Assembly (NCBI RefSeq): GCF_933775445.1
Contig: NC_065877.1
Location: 25,978,001-26,042,000, forward strand
Direction of reading: 5' to 3'
Source of the DNA: Argentina anserina
Taxonomy: Eukaryota; Streptophyta; Magnoliopsida; Rosales; Rosaceae
DNA length: 64,000 nt
The notes under the pieces were generated by a model. That model was given only the letters and a program-made list of their open reading frames with translations. It did not search any database and had not been told where the DNA came from. Position 1 is the first letter of the stretch. The number at the start of each line of letters is the position of its first letter. Below are positions 1 through 11,970 of the stretch, piece after piece. Position numbers and translations under genes: made by a program.

Positions 1-1765
1 CGGTAAATGTAAATTAAATTTTATTTACGTACGGTAAATGTAAATTAATTTTTACCTACGGTAAATGTAAAAATAAATTACTTTCAGTAATTGTAAAAAG
101 TAATTTGTAAAAGGTAATTTAGTAAATTTTATTTACTGAAATTGTATTTACATTTGAATAGTATTCGTACGTACAGAAATACGAAAGCAGTCCGTATACG
201 TACAAAAATACATAAAAGTATGTATACGTACACAGTATGTACACTTACAGAAATACGTACACAGTATGTACACTTACAGAAATACGTATTAATTGTGTAT
301 TTGTACAGTAATACGTGAATTAATACTGTTACGGCATTTAAAGGTTTACGAAACGTTTCTAAATTCTTTTCTTATCTTTTCAAGGTGATCGATAAATTAA
401 GGAAAAGAATTACCTCAGGAAAATTGTGGAATTACGCACGAGTCGATAAGGTGAGTAAAATCTCACATATTTACGAATCTACCCTCGCGGAGATTCAAGA
501 TTTTGCAAGAGTATTTAATAATGAATTACAACATGTATACAATATAGTGGATTACATATATACTGTATAAATGGTAATAAGTACATATATATATATAGTT
601 CATTATATTATATACTGTTATTAATTCATTAGAAATGGTCATTTCGATGACGAAAAATTGTATATTGAGCATGTGTTCGTGAAATACGACATGTATAGGA
701 TATATTGGACTATATATATATTGTATAAATGGTAAATAAGTACGAATATATATAGTTTGCTATATAATATACTGTTATGATTTTATTGTGATTATATCGA
801 GCATAATTTTGAGTTGTACAATATGATGTGTGATTATTGTACGTGTTATTAACACGGTGATTGTTAAAATGTCGATTTGTCTTCGGACTTGATTTTGTAC
901 AATATGATGTGAGATTATTGTACGTGTTGGCAAGTCGGAACCTAGCCTTTGGCCGGGCGAAAGTTACGATACAGTTAGAGCTCTAGTCTGTCCGCCATAG
1001 TACTACATGTGAGGTAACGGGTGGTTATCCAACATCAGCGTAGTACTGCATGTGAGGTAACAGGTGGTTATCTGCTCATGGGTACTCAGATTGTTTTGGA
1101 TGTTGGGTAGCGGGTGGCTATCCAATGTCGGCGGTGTATTACGAGAGGGGTAACAGATGTGTACCAGCATTCTTGGTACCCGTATTATAAATGCATTTGG
1201 GTAACCAGAAGGGTTACTTAATTTCTCATGAGCGTTTTATTTCATATTTCTTTGGGACAACCAGATGGGCCGTCCATTGACTCATGAGGGCATTTATATT
1301 TGTTGATTGTGATTTTTCGTATATATTAATATGCGAACTATATTGTCATTTTACTCATACGAGCTATAAGCTTACCGGGTTTGTGTATACAATCCCGGTG
1401 CACCAATTCGATGGTGTAGGGGATAATTCCGCAGGTACTGATTAGTGGAGATTGAGTGACGACTCCGGAGACTCGAAGTCGTTCGTATCCTGTTTGTGGT
1501 GAGATTTCTAGCGTGGATTTGTGTGTGAGAATTGGAGTGAATTTATTTGTGAGCTTTGTGAGAGATTGTGAGAATTATTACAGTTCCATCTTATGTAATG
1601 TTAAATTATAAATTTGGTTGTAATAATCGGTTGACTGAGTTGTATTTGGAACTCAGAAATGATCCGCTGTGGCATTTCAAATAATTTCGATTCGTTGAGA
1701 TTGTTTTGATGTTTAACGACTTTGAAATTTTGAGTTTTCAGGCTCGAAATTTTAGGGTCGTTACA
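1..1765 (+). repeat. Ty3/gypsy-type LTR, left end outside window
   Basis: Non-coding DNA with the texture of a plant gypsy LTR. The left part is AT-rich with short repeated words (GGTAAATGTAAA three times in 1-70). A perfect 29-bp unit occurs twice in tandem at about 228-285. Two related stretches near 560-630 and 720-780 look like an internal duplication. The right part (940-1560) is GC-richer, with repeated GGTAACGGGTGGTTATCC-like words. The end AGGGTCGTTACA at about 1754-1765 is a typical LTR terminus. I infer that this is an LTR or solo LTR whose left end lies outside the window. No convincing target duplication could be checked. Short ORFs inside have no recognisable homology. Confidence 0.55.
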
Positions 1766-1853
1766 AGCAAGTTGATGAAATAACGTGTCTTTTTCATTTA
1801 CTTTAGGATACTTTATAGTTAAGATGACACTCAAGTAGAAAATGAGTAGTTAT

Positions 1854-1990
1854 TGTCGGCGTGAATCCGGCCGGTAATCACGGACCGTGATTCCCTCCGT
1901 GAATCACGGAGGGATTAGTGGTATATTAGATTATATAATCAATCTGTGTATCAAACATTCAATCAATCTATATAGTATTTACTTTCTACT
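1854..1990 (+). repeat. 5' LTR of copia element
   Basis: This 137-bp repeat starts TGTCGGCGTG and ends CTTTCTACT. It contains an inverted repeat, ATCACGGACCGTGAT and a second copy of the same theme (CCGTGAATCACGG), so it could fold into a hairpin. It is matched by the copy at 6153-6289 with about 3.6% difference. The terminal CT in place of the usual CA is unusual. Confidence 0.92.
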
Positions 1991-2584
1991 TGGCATCAGA
2001 GCCAATTTCTTCTATTTTCTGGGTTTGGGTGTGTGTCCTTACCTTTTTCAGAGAACCGGCAGTGTTCTTGCAGAAGCTCGGCGCCTTCCTCCATCCGACG
2101 ACGTCGGCAATCCTCGGTGCATCCAAGTCCTCCTCGCCACTCTCTGAGTCTCTGCCACCGCTTTGCCCCCTCTGCCTCCGCCTCGACGCTCACCGGCCCG
2201 TATCGGAGTCGCCACTTCAATCTCACCGGCCCCCATCCGCTCCACTTCGACCTCACCGGCCCGCATCTGAGTCTCTACCAGCACCGATTTCCGGCTCCAC
2301 CGCGCTGCCCGAGATCGAATCCAACAAGGGCAAAGGAATTCCAATTTCTAGCAATTTCGGAGTGTTTCGGCCCTAAATAATACCCAGATCAATTCCAATT
2401 CGACCTGGCCCGGAACCATTTTGACCCGACCCGGAGACCCGAATTCTATTATTTTGGTTGTCAGTGTAGGTTCACCGACAGTGTAGGTGCACCCAAGACA
2501 GGTTCAACTCCACTTTTTATTCTATTGTGTTTCCGCTGCATCAATCCTGTTTTTTCGTTTTCAATGGGTTTTGGAGACGACACA

Positions 2585-5500
2585 GAGAGTTCTTAGTTCT
2601 ATTGTGTTCCTTGCTCTTATTATCATGATACTAACCATGCTCGGGCAACATGTTGGAAGTTGTATCCACACCTTAGGCCTAAGCGGCCTAATTATCATCC
2701 CCAGGCGAACGCCGCCATTCAATTCGTCCACGAACCAGATATCTATGGTCTGGTTGGACATGATCATCACACAACAGGAGGAGATATACCTATCGCATCC
2801 ATATCTGTTCGTAGTAAAATTGGTATGGCTTTGAATATTTATCACTTTGTTGGTTTTGATACATGGATTATTGATTCTGGTGCATCTGATCATATGACTT
2901 ATGACAAATCTTATTTTACCGTATTGTCCCCTCCACCAGTACCCTATGTTACTAATGCTAATGGTAAGGCATTTCCCGTATTAGGAAAAGAGTCAGTTCG
3001 TATTACTCCCACAATAGAGCTTCACAATGTGCTCTATGTACCTAATTTATCTCATCATTTGATATCTATTCCCCAATTGAATACTGACGCTAAGTGTTCT
3101 GTGACATTTTTCCTATGTATGTCATATTTCAGGATCTTCTCACCGGGGAGTTAATTGGTCGAGGGTATCTGAGGAGCCGGTTGTTTCATCTGGATCAAAC
3201 ATATGCGGGGGAGAAACCAGGGGCGCAGTCTCGAACCGTTTTAATCTCCACTTCTGACAAGTTAAGTGAAATTTGGTTATGACATCGTCGCTTAGGGCAT
3301 CCATCTTTTAGTGTTATGAAAAAATATATGCATACTTTGTTTATTAATGTGGATGAGTCACTTTTACGTTGTGAGACATGTGTTTTGGGTAAGAGTTATC
3401 GATCTACCTATTCCCCTAGTAATTCTAATAAACATCTTCTTCATTTGAATTAATTCATTCTGATGTTTGGGGACCCTCTAAACAGTCTACTGTGTCATAG
3501 ATGCGGTATTATGTGTCATTTATTGATGATTGTACCCGTCTTTTGTGGGTTGTTCTTCTCAAAACTAAAGATGAGGTTTTTCCTGCTTTTCAAGCCTTTT
3601 ATACCACTGTTCAAACCCAATATAATGCCACAATTAGAGTTCTTCGGTCTGATAATAGGGGGAATATGTGAATCATGTCTTTCGGGAGTTCTTTAACACG
3701 CACGGAATTGTTCATCAAACAACGTGTCCTTACACACCTGAGCAGAACAGAGTTTCTGAAAGGAAAAATCGTCATTTACTTGATATGGCTCGGAGTATTC
3801 TTTTTAGTGCCCATATGCCTAAGTACCTTTGGGGTGATGCTGTCATCATTTCCGCCCATCTCATTAATCGTCTTCCCTCTCGTGTCCTTCAGGGAAAAGT
3901 TCCATATGAGGTGCTTGCATCTCATGTCTCATTACCCTCTTTTCATAATCTTCATGCCCGTGTTTTCGGTTGTGTTGCTTTTGTCCATCTTCCAAAACAT
4001 CAGCGGTCTAAATTAGATGTCCGGGCAGTTAAATGTGTGTTTGTTGGGTATGGAGGACATCAGAAAGGGTACCGACGCTATCATCCACCTACCAGGAAGT
4101 ACTTTGTCACTATGGATGTTACTTTCTTTAAGGACATGAGCTATTTTACCTCTTCCGATACTGCTCTTCAGGGGGAGCATTCATATTTTGAACAGCTGTA
4201 TCATAGAGAGGAGGAGACAAGTAAGCTAGTAGATATGGTGACAGGTTCTATTGAGATTACCAATGTGTCAGCTAAACATGCACCACCGGATGATTCCGGC
4301 AATAAAGTCACTCCAGAAAATCATGTACCAGCAGATGACAACACAACTGCCCTTCATGTCTCCCATACTACTGTTTCTACACCTGACCAATACTCCCCTG
4401 GTACGGAAGATCACTCATCTGAGGTTAGTCATCCTATTTGGGCTAATACTAGTGAGGCTAATAGTAGACCATATGTCTTGCCAAATAGGTCTACTCGAGG
4501 TCAACCCACAAAAAAGTATGAACCTACCCTTCAGGCTAAAGCAAAGTATCATGTGGCAAATTTTATATCTACCAAAAGATTGTCTAAGTCATATGAGTCA
4601 TTTGTGAATCAAATATCTACTGTATCAGTACCTAACAAAGTGCAGGATGCATTGGGAGATCCAAAATGGAGGAAAGCAATAGAGGAAGAGATGGAAGCAT
4701 TACAGAAAAACGATACTTGAGAGCTTGTACCTCCACCATATGGTAAGAAGGCTGTGGGATGTCGTTGGGTGTTTACAATAAAGCATAATCCAGATGGGTC
4801 AGTAAGCCGGTATAAAGCACGCCTGTTGCCAAGATGAGACATTTGCACCTGTTGCCAAGATAAACACTATTCGGGTATTGCTCTCTTTTGCTGCTAACTT
4901 AAACTGGCCACTTAGACAGTTTGATGTTAAGAATGCATTCCTTCATGGAGAACTAACAGAGGAAGTGTACATGGATCTTCCGCGTGAATATATGGCTGCT
5001 TCTCCAAGTAACTTTGCATGCAGATTGTGAAAGTCTTTATATGGTCTTAAACAGTCACCTCGTGCTTGGTTTGGAAGATTCTCACAGTTTATGAGAAAAA
5101 TTGGCTACAGACAGAGTAATTCAGACCACACGTTATTTCTCAAACATCAACAAAGAAAGGTAACATTCCTAATTATATATGTTGATGATATGATAGTTAC
5201 TAGGAATGATACTGTTGAGGTGGATAGATTACAGAAACAGCTGGCCACCGAGTTTGAGATGAAGGACCTCGGTACACTCAAGTACTTCTTAGACATTGAG
5301 GTAGCCCGTGGAAGTGATGGTATCTATCTGTGTCAGAGGAAATACATCATTGATCTACTAACAGAGACATGTATGTTGGATTGCACTCCCATTGATACTC
5401 ATATTAAGCAGAACCATCGATTAGCAGAATATCCAGATCAAGTGCCTACTGAAAAACCTCGTTATCAGAGGCTAGTTGGACGCTTAATTTACTTATCACA

Positions 5501-6090
5501 TACCAGACCAGATGTTGCATATGCAGTAAGTGTAGTGAGTCAGTTCATGCATAATCCCAGTGTGGACCACATGGATGCTGTTGTAAGGATTTTGAGGTAC
5601 TTGAAGTCAGCTCCATGGAGATGAATAATGTTCTCTAATCACAATAATATCTTTGCGGTTTGTGGCTTCACATATGCAGACTGGGCTGGAAATATTACAG
5701 ATCGGAGATCCACATCAGGGTACTTTACCTTTGTTTGGGGTAATCTTGTTACATGGAAGAGTAAGAAACAAAAAGTGGTAGCTCGATCTAGTGCTGATGC
5801 AGAATACAGAGGTATGGCTAAGGGAGTGTGCAAATTATTGTGGCTTAGAAATTTGCTACAAGATTTGGGCATTAAGCCTGAGTATGCTATGCAGCTGTAC
5901 TGTGAGTCTGTGACAACAAGGCGACCATTGATATTTCACATAATCATGTGCAACATGATCGTACAAAACATGTGGAGGTTGATCGTCACTTTATAAAAGA
6001 GAAGCTAGACGCGAAAATCATTAGTTTTCCTTTTGTTTCTACAGAAGAGCAACTTGCCGATATGCTCACAAAATGAGTGTCTAAAAAGGC
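2585..6090 (+). pseudogene. Broken copia gag-pol remnant
   Basis: Similarity can be followed through several frames. A zinc-knuckle-like Cys/His stretch lies near 2610-2660, with a TAG just upstream. A protease site DSGASDH is at 2873-2893. The GAG-pre-integrase and integrase core at 3280-3700 are split by stops. The integrase C-terminal half and linker are the one long open stretch (3668-4720). Reverse transcriptase follows, with YVDD at 5178-5189, and RNase H with SADAEYR near 5790-5815. Visible lesions include a TAA near 3450, a TGA at 4718-4720, a frameshift near 4825 beside a repeated CCTGTTGCCAAGAT, TGA codons near 5028 and 5622, and a TGA at the usual C-terminus near 6074. No functional polyprotein can be made. 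Confidence 0.9.
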
Positions 6091-6152
6091 CTTTTATGAT
6101 TCACTTAGCAAGTTGGGCATGATTGATATGTATGCACCAACTTGAGGGGGAG

Positions 6153-6289
6153 TGTCGGCGTGAATCCGGCCGGTAATCACGGACCGTGATTCCCACCGTG
6201 AATCACGGAGGGATTAGTGGTAGATTAGCTTATATAATCAATCTGTGTATTAAACAATCAATCAATCTATATAGTATTTACTTTCTACT
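6153..6289 (+). repeat. 3' LTR of copia element
   Basis: This is a 137-bp direct repeat of 1854-1990 and is preceded by the polypurine tract. Five substitutions separate the two LTRs, implying an insertion that is old but not ancient. Confidence 0.92.
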
Positions 6290-9200
6290 CTTATATGCCT
6301 TGTTGAAGTGAGTGAAATGCTAAGTTACAAGTCGTTTCATATCAATATCAGTACTGCAGCTTGTGCTGGTTCTAGTTCATTCTGAAACTGATTAAGGTTC
6401 CCAATCCTTGATCATTAATCGATGCAGTTAATCATGGTTTGGTATGCTCACTGACTGTTTGGAAGATGATAGTTTTGTAATTTCTTTGTGAAGGAACTTA
6501 AGAACTGGACCGTTTCATGATGTATGTAGAACCAACAGGAATGTGCCTTGGTGATCATGAAGGGAAGACATTTATCATTTACCATTTACCATGAAAGGAA
6601 GACATTTATCATTTACACGGGTATGATCTTAGCATGAAACGAAAATTGCAGTTAAAAGAAAATTAGAACCTTAGTACACGGGTATGATCTTAGCATTTCA
6701 ATGGGGGTTGCAGTATCAAGCTGCTTCTCTGGTGTTTGTTTTATATATGCTAGATGTAACTGCAACGTTTTCTCCTTGAAACTCATACTACCAAAATAAT
6801 AAGTGTATTCCCTAATCCGTTCTCCAAACCCAAATAAGAACGAGTTGTATGATATACTACAGAAGTACAGTCTTTCTTAAGAGTTCCACCTTCACGAAAA
6901 GTTTAGTTCTTGCTGAGGACTAGCCTATTTCTCATCTTTTGGAAATCGAGATAGAAACTGAGTAAGATATGGTAAGTCAGTTTAATGACTAGCTTGGTTT
7001 GTAATAGAAGAATGTTCCAAACTTGGGTTCTCTCGGAATAGCAGAAGTGGCAGCTAATAAGGTGGCGCTAGTAAACCATCATACGTTCAGCAAGTCAAGA
7101 TATATTCTCCCTTTAGCTCAAAGCATGCAAATAAGACGCAGCATGACATTGTCGGAAGAATGTTATTAGGCTACCTGCTCTCTAAAGATCGAAAACGTTA
7201 CAGTTATGGGATCATGTTTAGGGAATTAAATTTATCGCCCACTCTTGTCATGCCCATCACCCTAAATAAATGTCAAGTATCATTTTTTTCAACTCATTTA
7301 TAATTATAATACTATAAAAGACTTTATATTTATTTAAGATAGTGGATAAGATAGAGATGAGCCATAAATTTGTTTCACAATACTTGTTATTAGATTTGGA
7401 CAATGAAGCTCGTGGATAAGCCCTCATGCTTAAACTTTTGCAGTTTTGTTATGGATAAACTAAGGATGAAACTTGTCGGCTTTGAGCTAGCTCATAGTTT
7501 GAAGAAGGTTGTGAGTTGAGTACCACCAAACTTGCCTAGCAATTGTGACCTCCCCCAAATTGACTCCTGCATTTACCTCTACAAAGTTGATCTAATAATT
7601 GAACTTAGACGCATACTAATCCTGAATTGTTGATCATCATCTATAATGAGATGGATTGCTTTCTCGTTCACAATAATTGAGTTATTCTCTGAAAATTAAA
7701 AGATATGATCAAGGTTTAATTTGGTGACGGATGTAAACTAGGCCACAATTCAAGATGTTTCCATTTTCCTAGAGTAACGACTGTTGCAGCTATCATTGTA
7801 GACTGCATTCACTATACTTGGTGCCTTCGTGAATTCAAGGTGCATCGTAAGGGAAATAACTTGTGAAAAATTCAGTTTCTATTTGTATTATTAGTTACCA
7901 TAATTTGTCTCATACAGTACTTGAGTAACTTGACTCAATAAATGATGGAAAATGTTTTGACACCACACTAACAGTTTCGACATCACAATTCTATATGACA
8001 TGTCATATAATCTTGCATGAGGAATCAACTTTAAGGTGCCTTATATCAATCTGCTATGTATATCATCAAATATCATCGAGACAAAAGTAGGGACAGAGCT
8101 AGGGCCATGCATGTTTTTCTCAATATGGATAAGCTCATATCCGATCACTTGTCATTCTCAGGACATATAAAGCGAACTTTGATCAAGTGAAAATGTTTCC
8201 CGATGCGATCAACCTAATTCATTGATCGATTCATCAATTATCTAGTTCGATCAATTAGCTCGCTATCTAGCTAGCTAGCTTTAGTAATTAACGAATTAAT
8301 ACACGACTTAGCTAATTAGGAGTTAACTAATTAGGACTTAGCTAATTATGATATATGATGAGGGGAGGCGGGGAGCTAGGCATGGATGGTTATAGTAATA
8401 AGTAATAACTAATGCAGTGGTCCAAGGATTTTTTTGGACCCAATTAGTTTGCTCCTGATGGTGGGGAAAGAATCTGCTTCCAGTTTGTATTGAACTTTTG
8501 CTACCTTAATCACCTTCTACAAGGACCCAGAAGAACTAGCTACTTAATTAGTGATTTTTAAGGGATAATCTTCTTGTTACGTTATCAAAGTGATTTAAAC
8601 TAAAGCGGCTGTAACACTAGATCGATTAGTATTTTTTAGGGTGCAACGTACTATATAATTGAATGTAGGAAAACGAAGCTGGGGTCTACGATTTGTGTTC
8701 AATCATATAATTAGTGTAGCCTATAAATGATCTCCTTTCTTATGACCTACATATAGTGATTTATCACTACGTCATGATATATGTCATTATATCCTAAAGT
8801 TTAAGGATTGGCATTCCAAATCTGAAGATTAAAATTGACTACCACAGCTTGGTTATCGCATACGTGACTCATCATCTATGTCTGGTCATTTCATCTCTAT
8901 CGATCCCTCGCTGATATATGTTTAGAGATAGCTTCAAGTTTATGTAGCAAGCTATCAAACTGTTCTAACGGATCATACACAAATGTTCCTAGCTGGTCCC
9001 ATTTCTTCACTTATTCGATGCATCATCCTCATCTTGTGTGTGCATATCAGATATACATGATTATGCAAGTCTTCTTCCTCATTTTGGTCAAGTTATATAC
9101 ACAAACTTTGTTATTAGAGGGAACGTACGTACCGAGGATGATTACTTGGTGTTTCCTAGCTTTGATAACAAAGTTTCAGGATTCAATTCGGAGCAAATTA

Positions 9201-9611
9201 ATGATGAAGGTGGCAACTCAAAACCATTCATAGCGATTAATCTATCCTCTATGTGCAAGTTATCTTCCAAGTTTTTGTGTATGCTGTTTTTTCTCCGAGT
9301 CCAATACAGACTAGACTAACGTACGTAGATTTTGTGAGTTGTAAGAGACATAATATATATATATTTCGCTTTTGCGTCTATGACATGTAGGTTGTTTAAG
9401 TAGGTGTTGTAATCAGTCTTAGTTGACGAAATTTGGTAATTTTTGTGATAAGAGTTTATGCAAGCTAGTTAGATATGTAATGAGTTGCAGACCTAAACTT
9501 TCATGGAAGATTTATATTAGTTGTTCACTTGCCTTCGGTTTATTGATTTAGTAATATTAACTTCTACCCAAAAATAAACAAATTATAGCACTTATAAATA
9601 CTTACTTTAAA
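6290..9611. other. AT-rich non-coding DNA, no gene seen
   Basis: No gene, RNA gene or clear transposon end was found on either strand. Small local duplications occur: GAAGACATTTATCATTTAC at about 6567 and 6599, and ACGGGTATGATCTTAGCAT at about 6617 and 6678. A CTAGCTAGCTAG run lies near 8265. If the CUL3 exon at 11971 is spliced to a distant first exon, this stretch would be intron. Confidence 0.6.
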
Positions 9612-10607
9612 GGGGAAATTCTGATACTGGTACACAAAGTATAACCCACTATTAATATTAGTGCTTCATGTTTCAAATCATTAATTTTGATACATGACTT
9701 TCAAACGGTTAATAAGAATCTATATACGCTGGTAATAACACTGTTAATCTAATGTTATTATTCATTATTCGTAAGGATAACTTGGTATTTTACTATAGGA
9801 CAAAGCAAGAAATCAAATTTTCAATATTTGGGAAATACTTAACCACCGAACGCACAAGCTAGCAAAGAGCACCGAAAATCATAAAGGGTTTGAAGCAATA
9901 TTGATTCAATACTTCTCAGTCTTCTTCCTCTCTACCACTGCGTCTCAATCCACAATTTTCAATTAACTCATAGCCATCAACAACCTTTAATCTAAGCAAG
10001 CAAAAAAAAAAACAACTTTTAATCTAATTTCATAGATGAAGATGAGAAATAAGACAACCAATCCAAACCCACACCGCTCTCACCATGACAATCTAAGATG
10101 AAGACCCACATCCCAAGAAGTGTAAGTTGCTCTCTAATCTCATATCCCACCACGGCACCACCACAGTCGCATCGACTACTCCTCCTAATTCTGACCCAGC
10201 GCAGGCTTAATTTCCCAAACTCGTCAGTGAAACCAGCACTGCTCCTCCCGACCTACCAACTCACCTCAAATTCCAAGAGTTAACAAAGAAAAAGACTAAT
10301 ACATAATTGGTCACCAAGTAGATCGTAAATGGAAGAATGGGACCAATGGGGGTGGTCGATCTGCTTTCAATTGGTTTAAGTTTGGCTGATCTAGGTTTTC
10401 AAGGGAAGAAAAAATATGAAAATATATTGAATAGGCTGTTTTGTCCCTTTAGTTTTAACTAGAATCATATTGACTAATGAATTATGTTACAACATGTATA
10501 TATTCTACTTAAATGTTTGAAAGTCATGTGCCAAAGTTGATGATTTAAAATATGAAACATCAAAGTTAATAGTGGACTATATTTCATGTACTATGTACAA
10601 ATTTTCC
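9612..10607. mobile_element. MULE-like element with ~110-bp terminal inverted repeats
   Basis: The left end (from GGGGAAATTCTG) and the reverse complement of the right end (GGAAAATTTGTACATAG) align over about 110 bp. They share words such as CCACTATTAA, AAATCAT and CATGACTTTCAAAC. Flanking 9-mers TACTTTAAA (9603-9611) and TACTTAAAA (10608-10616) differ at one position, consistent with a Mutator-type 9-bp duplication. There is no transposase. The interior (about 9900-10290) is richer in C and contains a 61-codon open stretch that I do not recognise, so a captured host fragment is possible. Confidence 0.65.
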
Positions 10608-10616
10608 TACTTAAAA

Positions 10617-11970
10617 AATTAACAATCTAGTGACCATGTAAGTATTTCATACCTAAACATTATAGATTGCGTATTTGTATCATTGTATGGATGGGACATT
10701 CCAAATTTAGGTTTTGGCTTTTGCGTCTAAACTTCCAAAGCTCCCAGGTTCCCATCCGGTTTCAACGTTATGCATACATTATGCAAAGTGATTACTATCC
10801 GCTGTATCCTTTGTTTCACAGTCTCACTACAATTAGCAACAATGTATTATCATCCAGTACGAAGGTAATCGAAGATTTATCATAATTAATCACGTACGAG
10901 TCTCATTCCTATATAATAATTGAGATCGACGTCATAGAATATAAAACAGCGAGTACTGATGGACAGGCCTTGTGCATGTGGTGTGTTATGTAAATGCTTA
11001 AATGGAATTGGTGTAGGTGATGAATCAACGATGCAATCATAGTCGAAGTGAAAGATGACTAGCTATTTGATCTTCTTAATTAGCTGGCTTTTACATGCTG
11101 TTTATGGAGTCTCATATAATGTTTTGTGGTCTAGTGCATTTGGACTTTTATCTTTCACGCACTTTGCTTTCTGCCCTGAAATGTCTGCCTTGACTTTACT
11201 TGGCTGGGTTTCCTTTCATTAGTATGTGTATTTCTCTCGCTTGTTGTAGTTATATAAAAGGATCGGTCACGACAAGTTTGGACTCTATGTCTTGCCCCGT
11301 TTCTGTACCTTGATTTGCATCAGGAGGCTCTTATTTGATCAAAGAAAGAAGTTCCTTTGTCTATCTATTCTCCTGTTAACACACGCAATGTGTACATGAA
11401 CTTTCTTGATAAGCTCATGGAGGATATATCTACCGGGAATAATAACCAAGTGGGAAAGTGGGGTCGAATGAGTTAACAATGAGAATATATGAGGAAAAAA
11501 ATATAGAATACCATGTATAAGTTAGATTGCAATGTAATAATAGTTGCTAGCCTGAAAAATTGTCTGATAGGTGTACACCCCCATTGATTTGAGGCTTGCC
11601 GGTACTATCATTCTTGATGTTGGAGCAAACAGGATTACCAAGGAGCCTTTTTTACCTTGTATCCTGTCAGATGGCTTGTCATTTATACTGCTATCCGACT
11701 TAGTCGATCTGTCTTACGTCCTTCTGTTATGCACTTCTTATGAACAAAATAATTGTGAGTTATAATAATCATCATTGATTACAAGATTAAAGCTTAAAGT
11801 CCATATTCCCTTCTTTTAATCATGTAATATCGATTTTCAAAAATTTTACTCTATCTTGCCAGGGCATGAAAAGTCGAGAGCTTAGGAGTTGCACTTTATC
11901 ACTATGGCTTTATTTTATTTTTATTTTCAGATATCGAATATGCTTTTGATGTTAGGTATATATCTTTCAG
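10617..11970. other. Non-coding DNA upstream of the CUL3 exon
   Basis: No recognisable gene. A TATA-box-like TTATATAAAAGG lies at about 11251. A 45-codon stretch without stops at about 11342-11476 (it includes NFLDKLMEDISTG) resembles coding composition but matches nothing I know. A pyrimidine-rich run ending TTTCAG at 11970 is the splice acceptor of the CUL3 exon; a second possible acceptor ends at 11930. I looked specifically for the conserved CUL3 N-terminal exon here and did not find it. Confidence 0.55.

Larger units (their letters stand above)
1854..6289 (+). mobile_element. Decayed Ty1/copia LTR retrotransposon, short LTRs
   Basis: A 4.4-kb element bounded by two 137-bp direct repeats that differ at about 5 positions. 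A tRNA-Met-type primer binding site (TGGCATCAGAGCC) starts at 1991, directly after the 5' LTR. A polypurine tract (TTGAGGGGGAG) sits directly before the 3' LTR. Flanking 5-mers are GTTAT and CTTAT, an imperfect target duplication. Coding order is protease, integrase, reverse transcriptase, RNase H, which defines copia. The reading frame has many stops and shifts, so it is not autonomous. Most of gag is missing: only about 600 bp separate the primer site from a degenerate zinc-knuckle remnant near 2610-2660. Confidence 0.93.

Noticed and set aside
1996..2380. Several overlapping ORFs on both strands in the GC-rich copia leader
   Set aside because: High GC lowers stop frequency in all frames; no frame has a recognisable domain.
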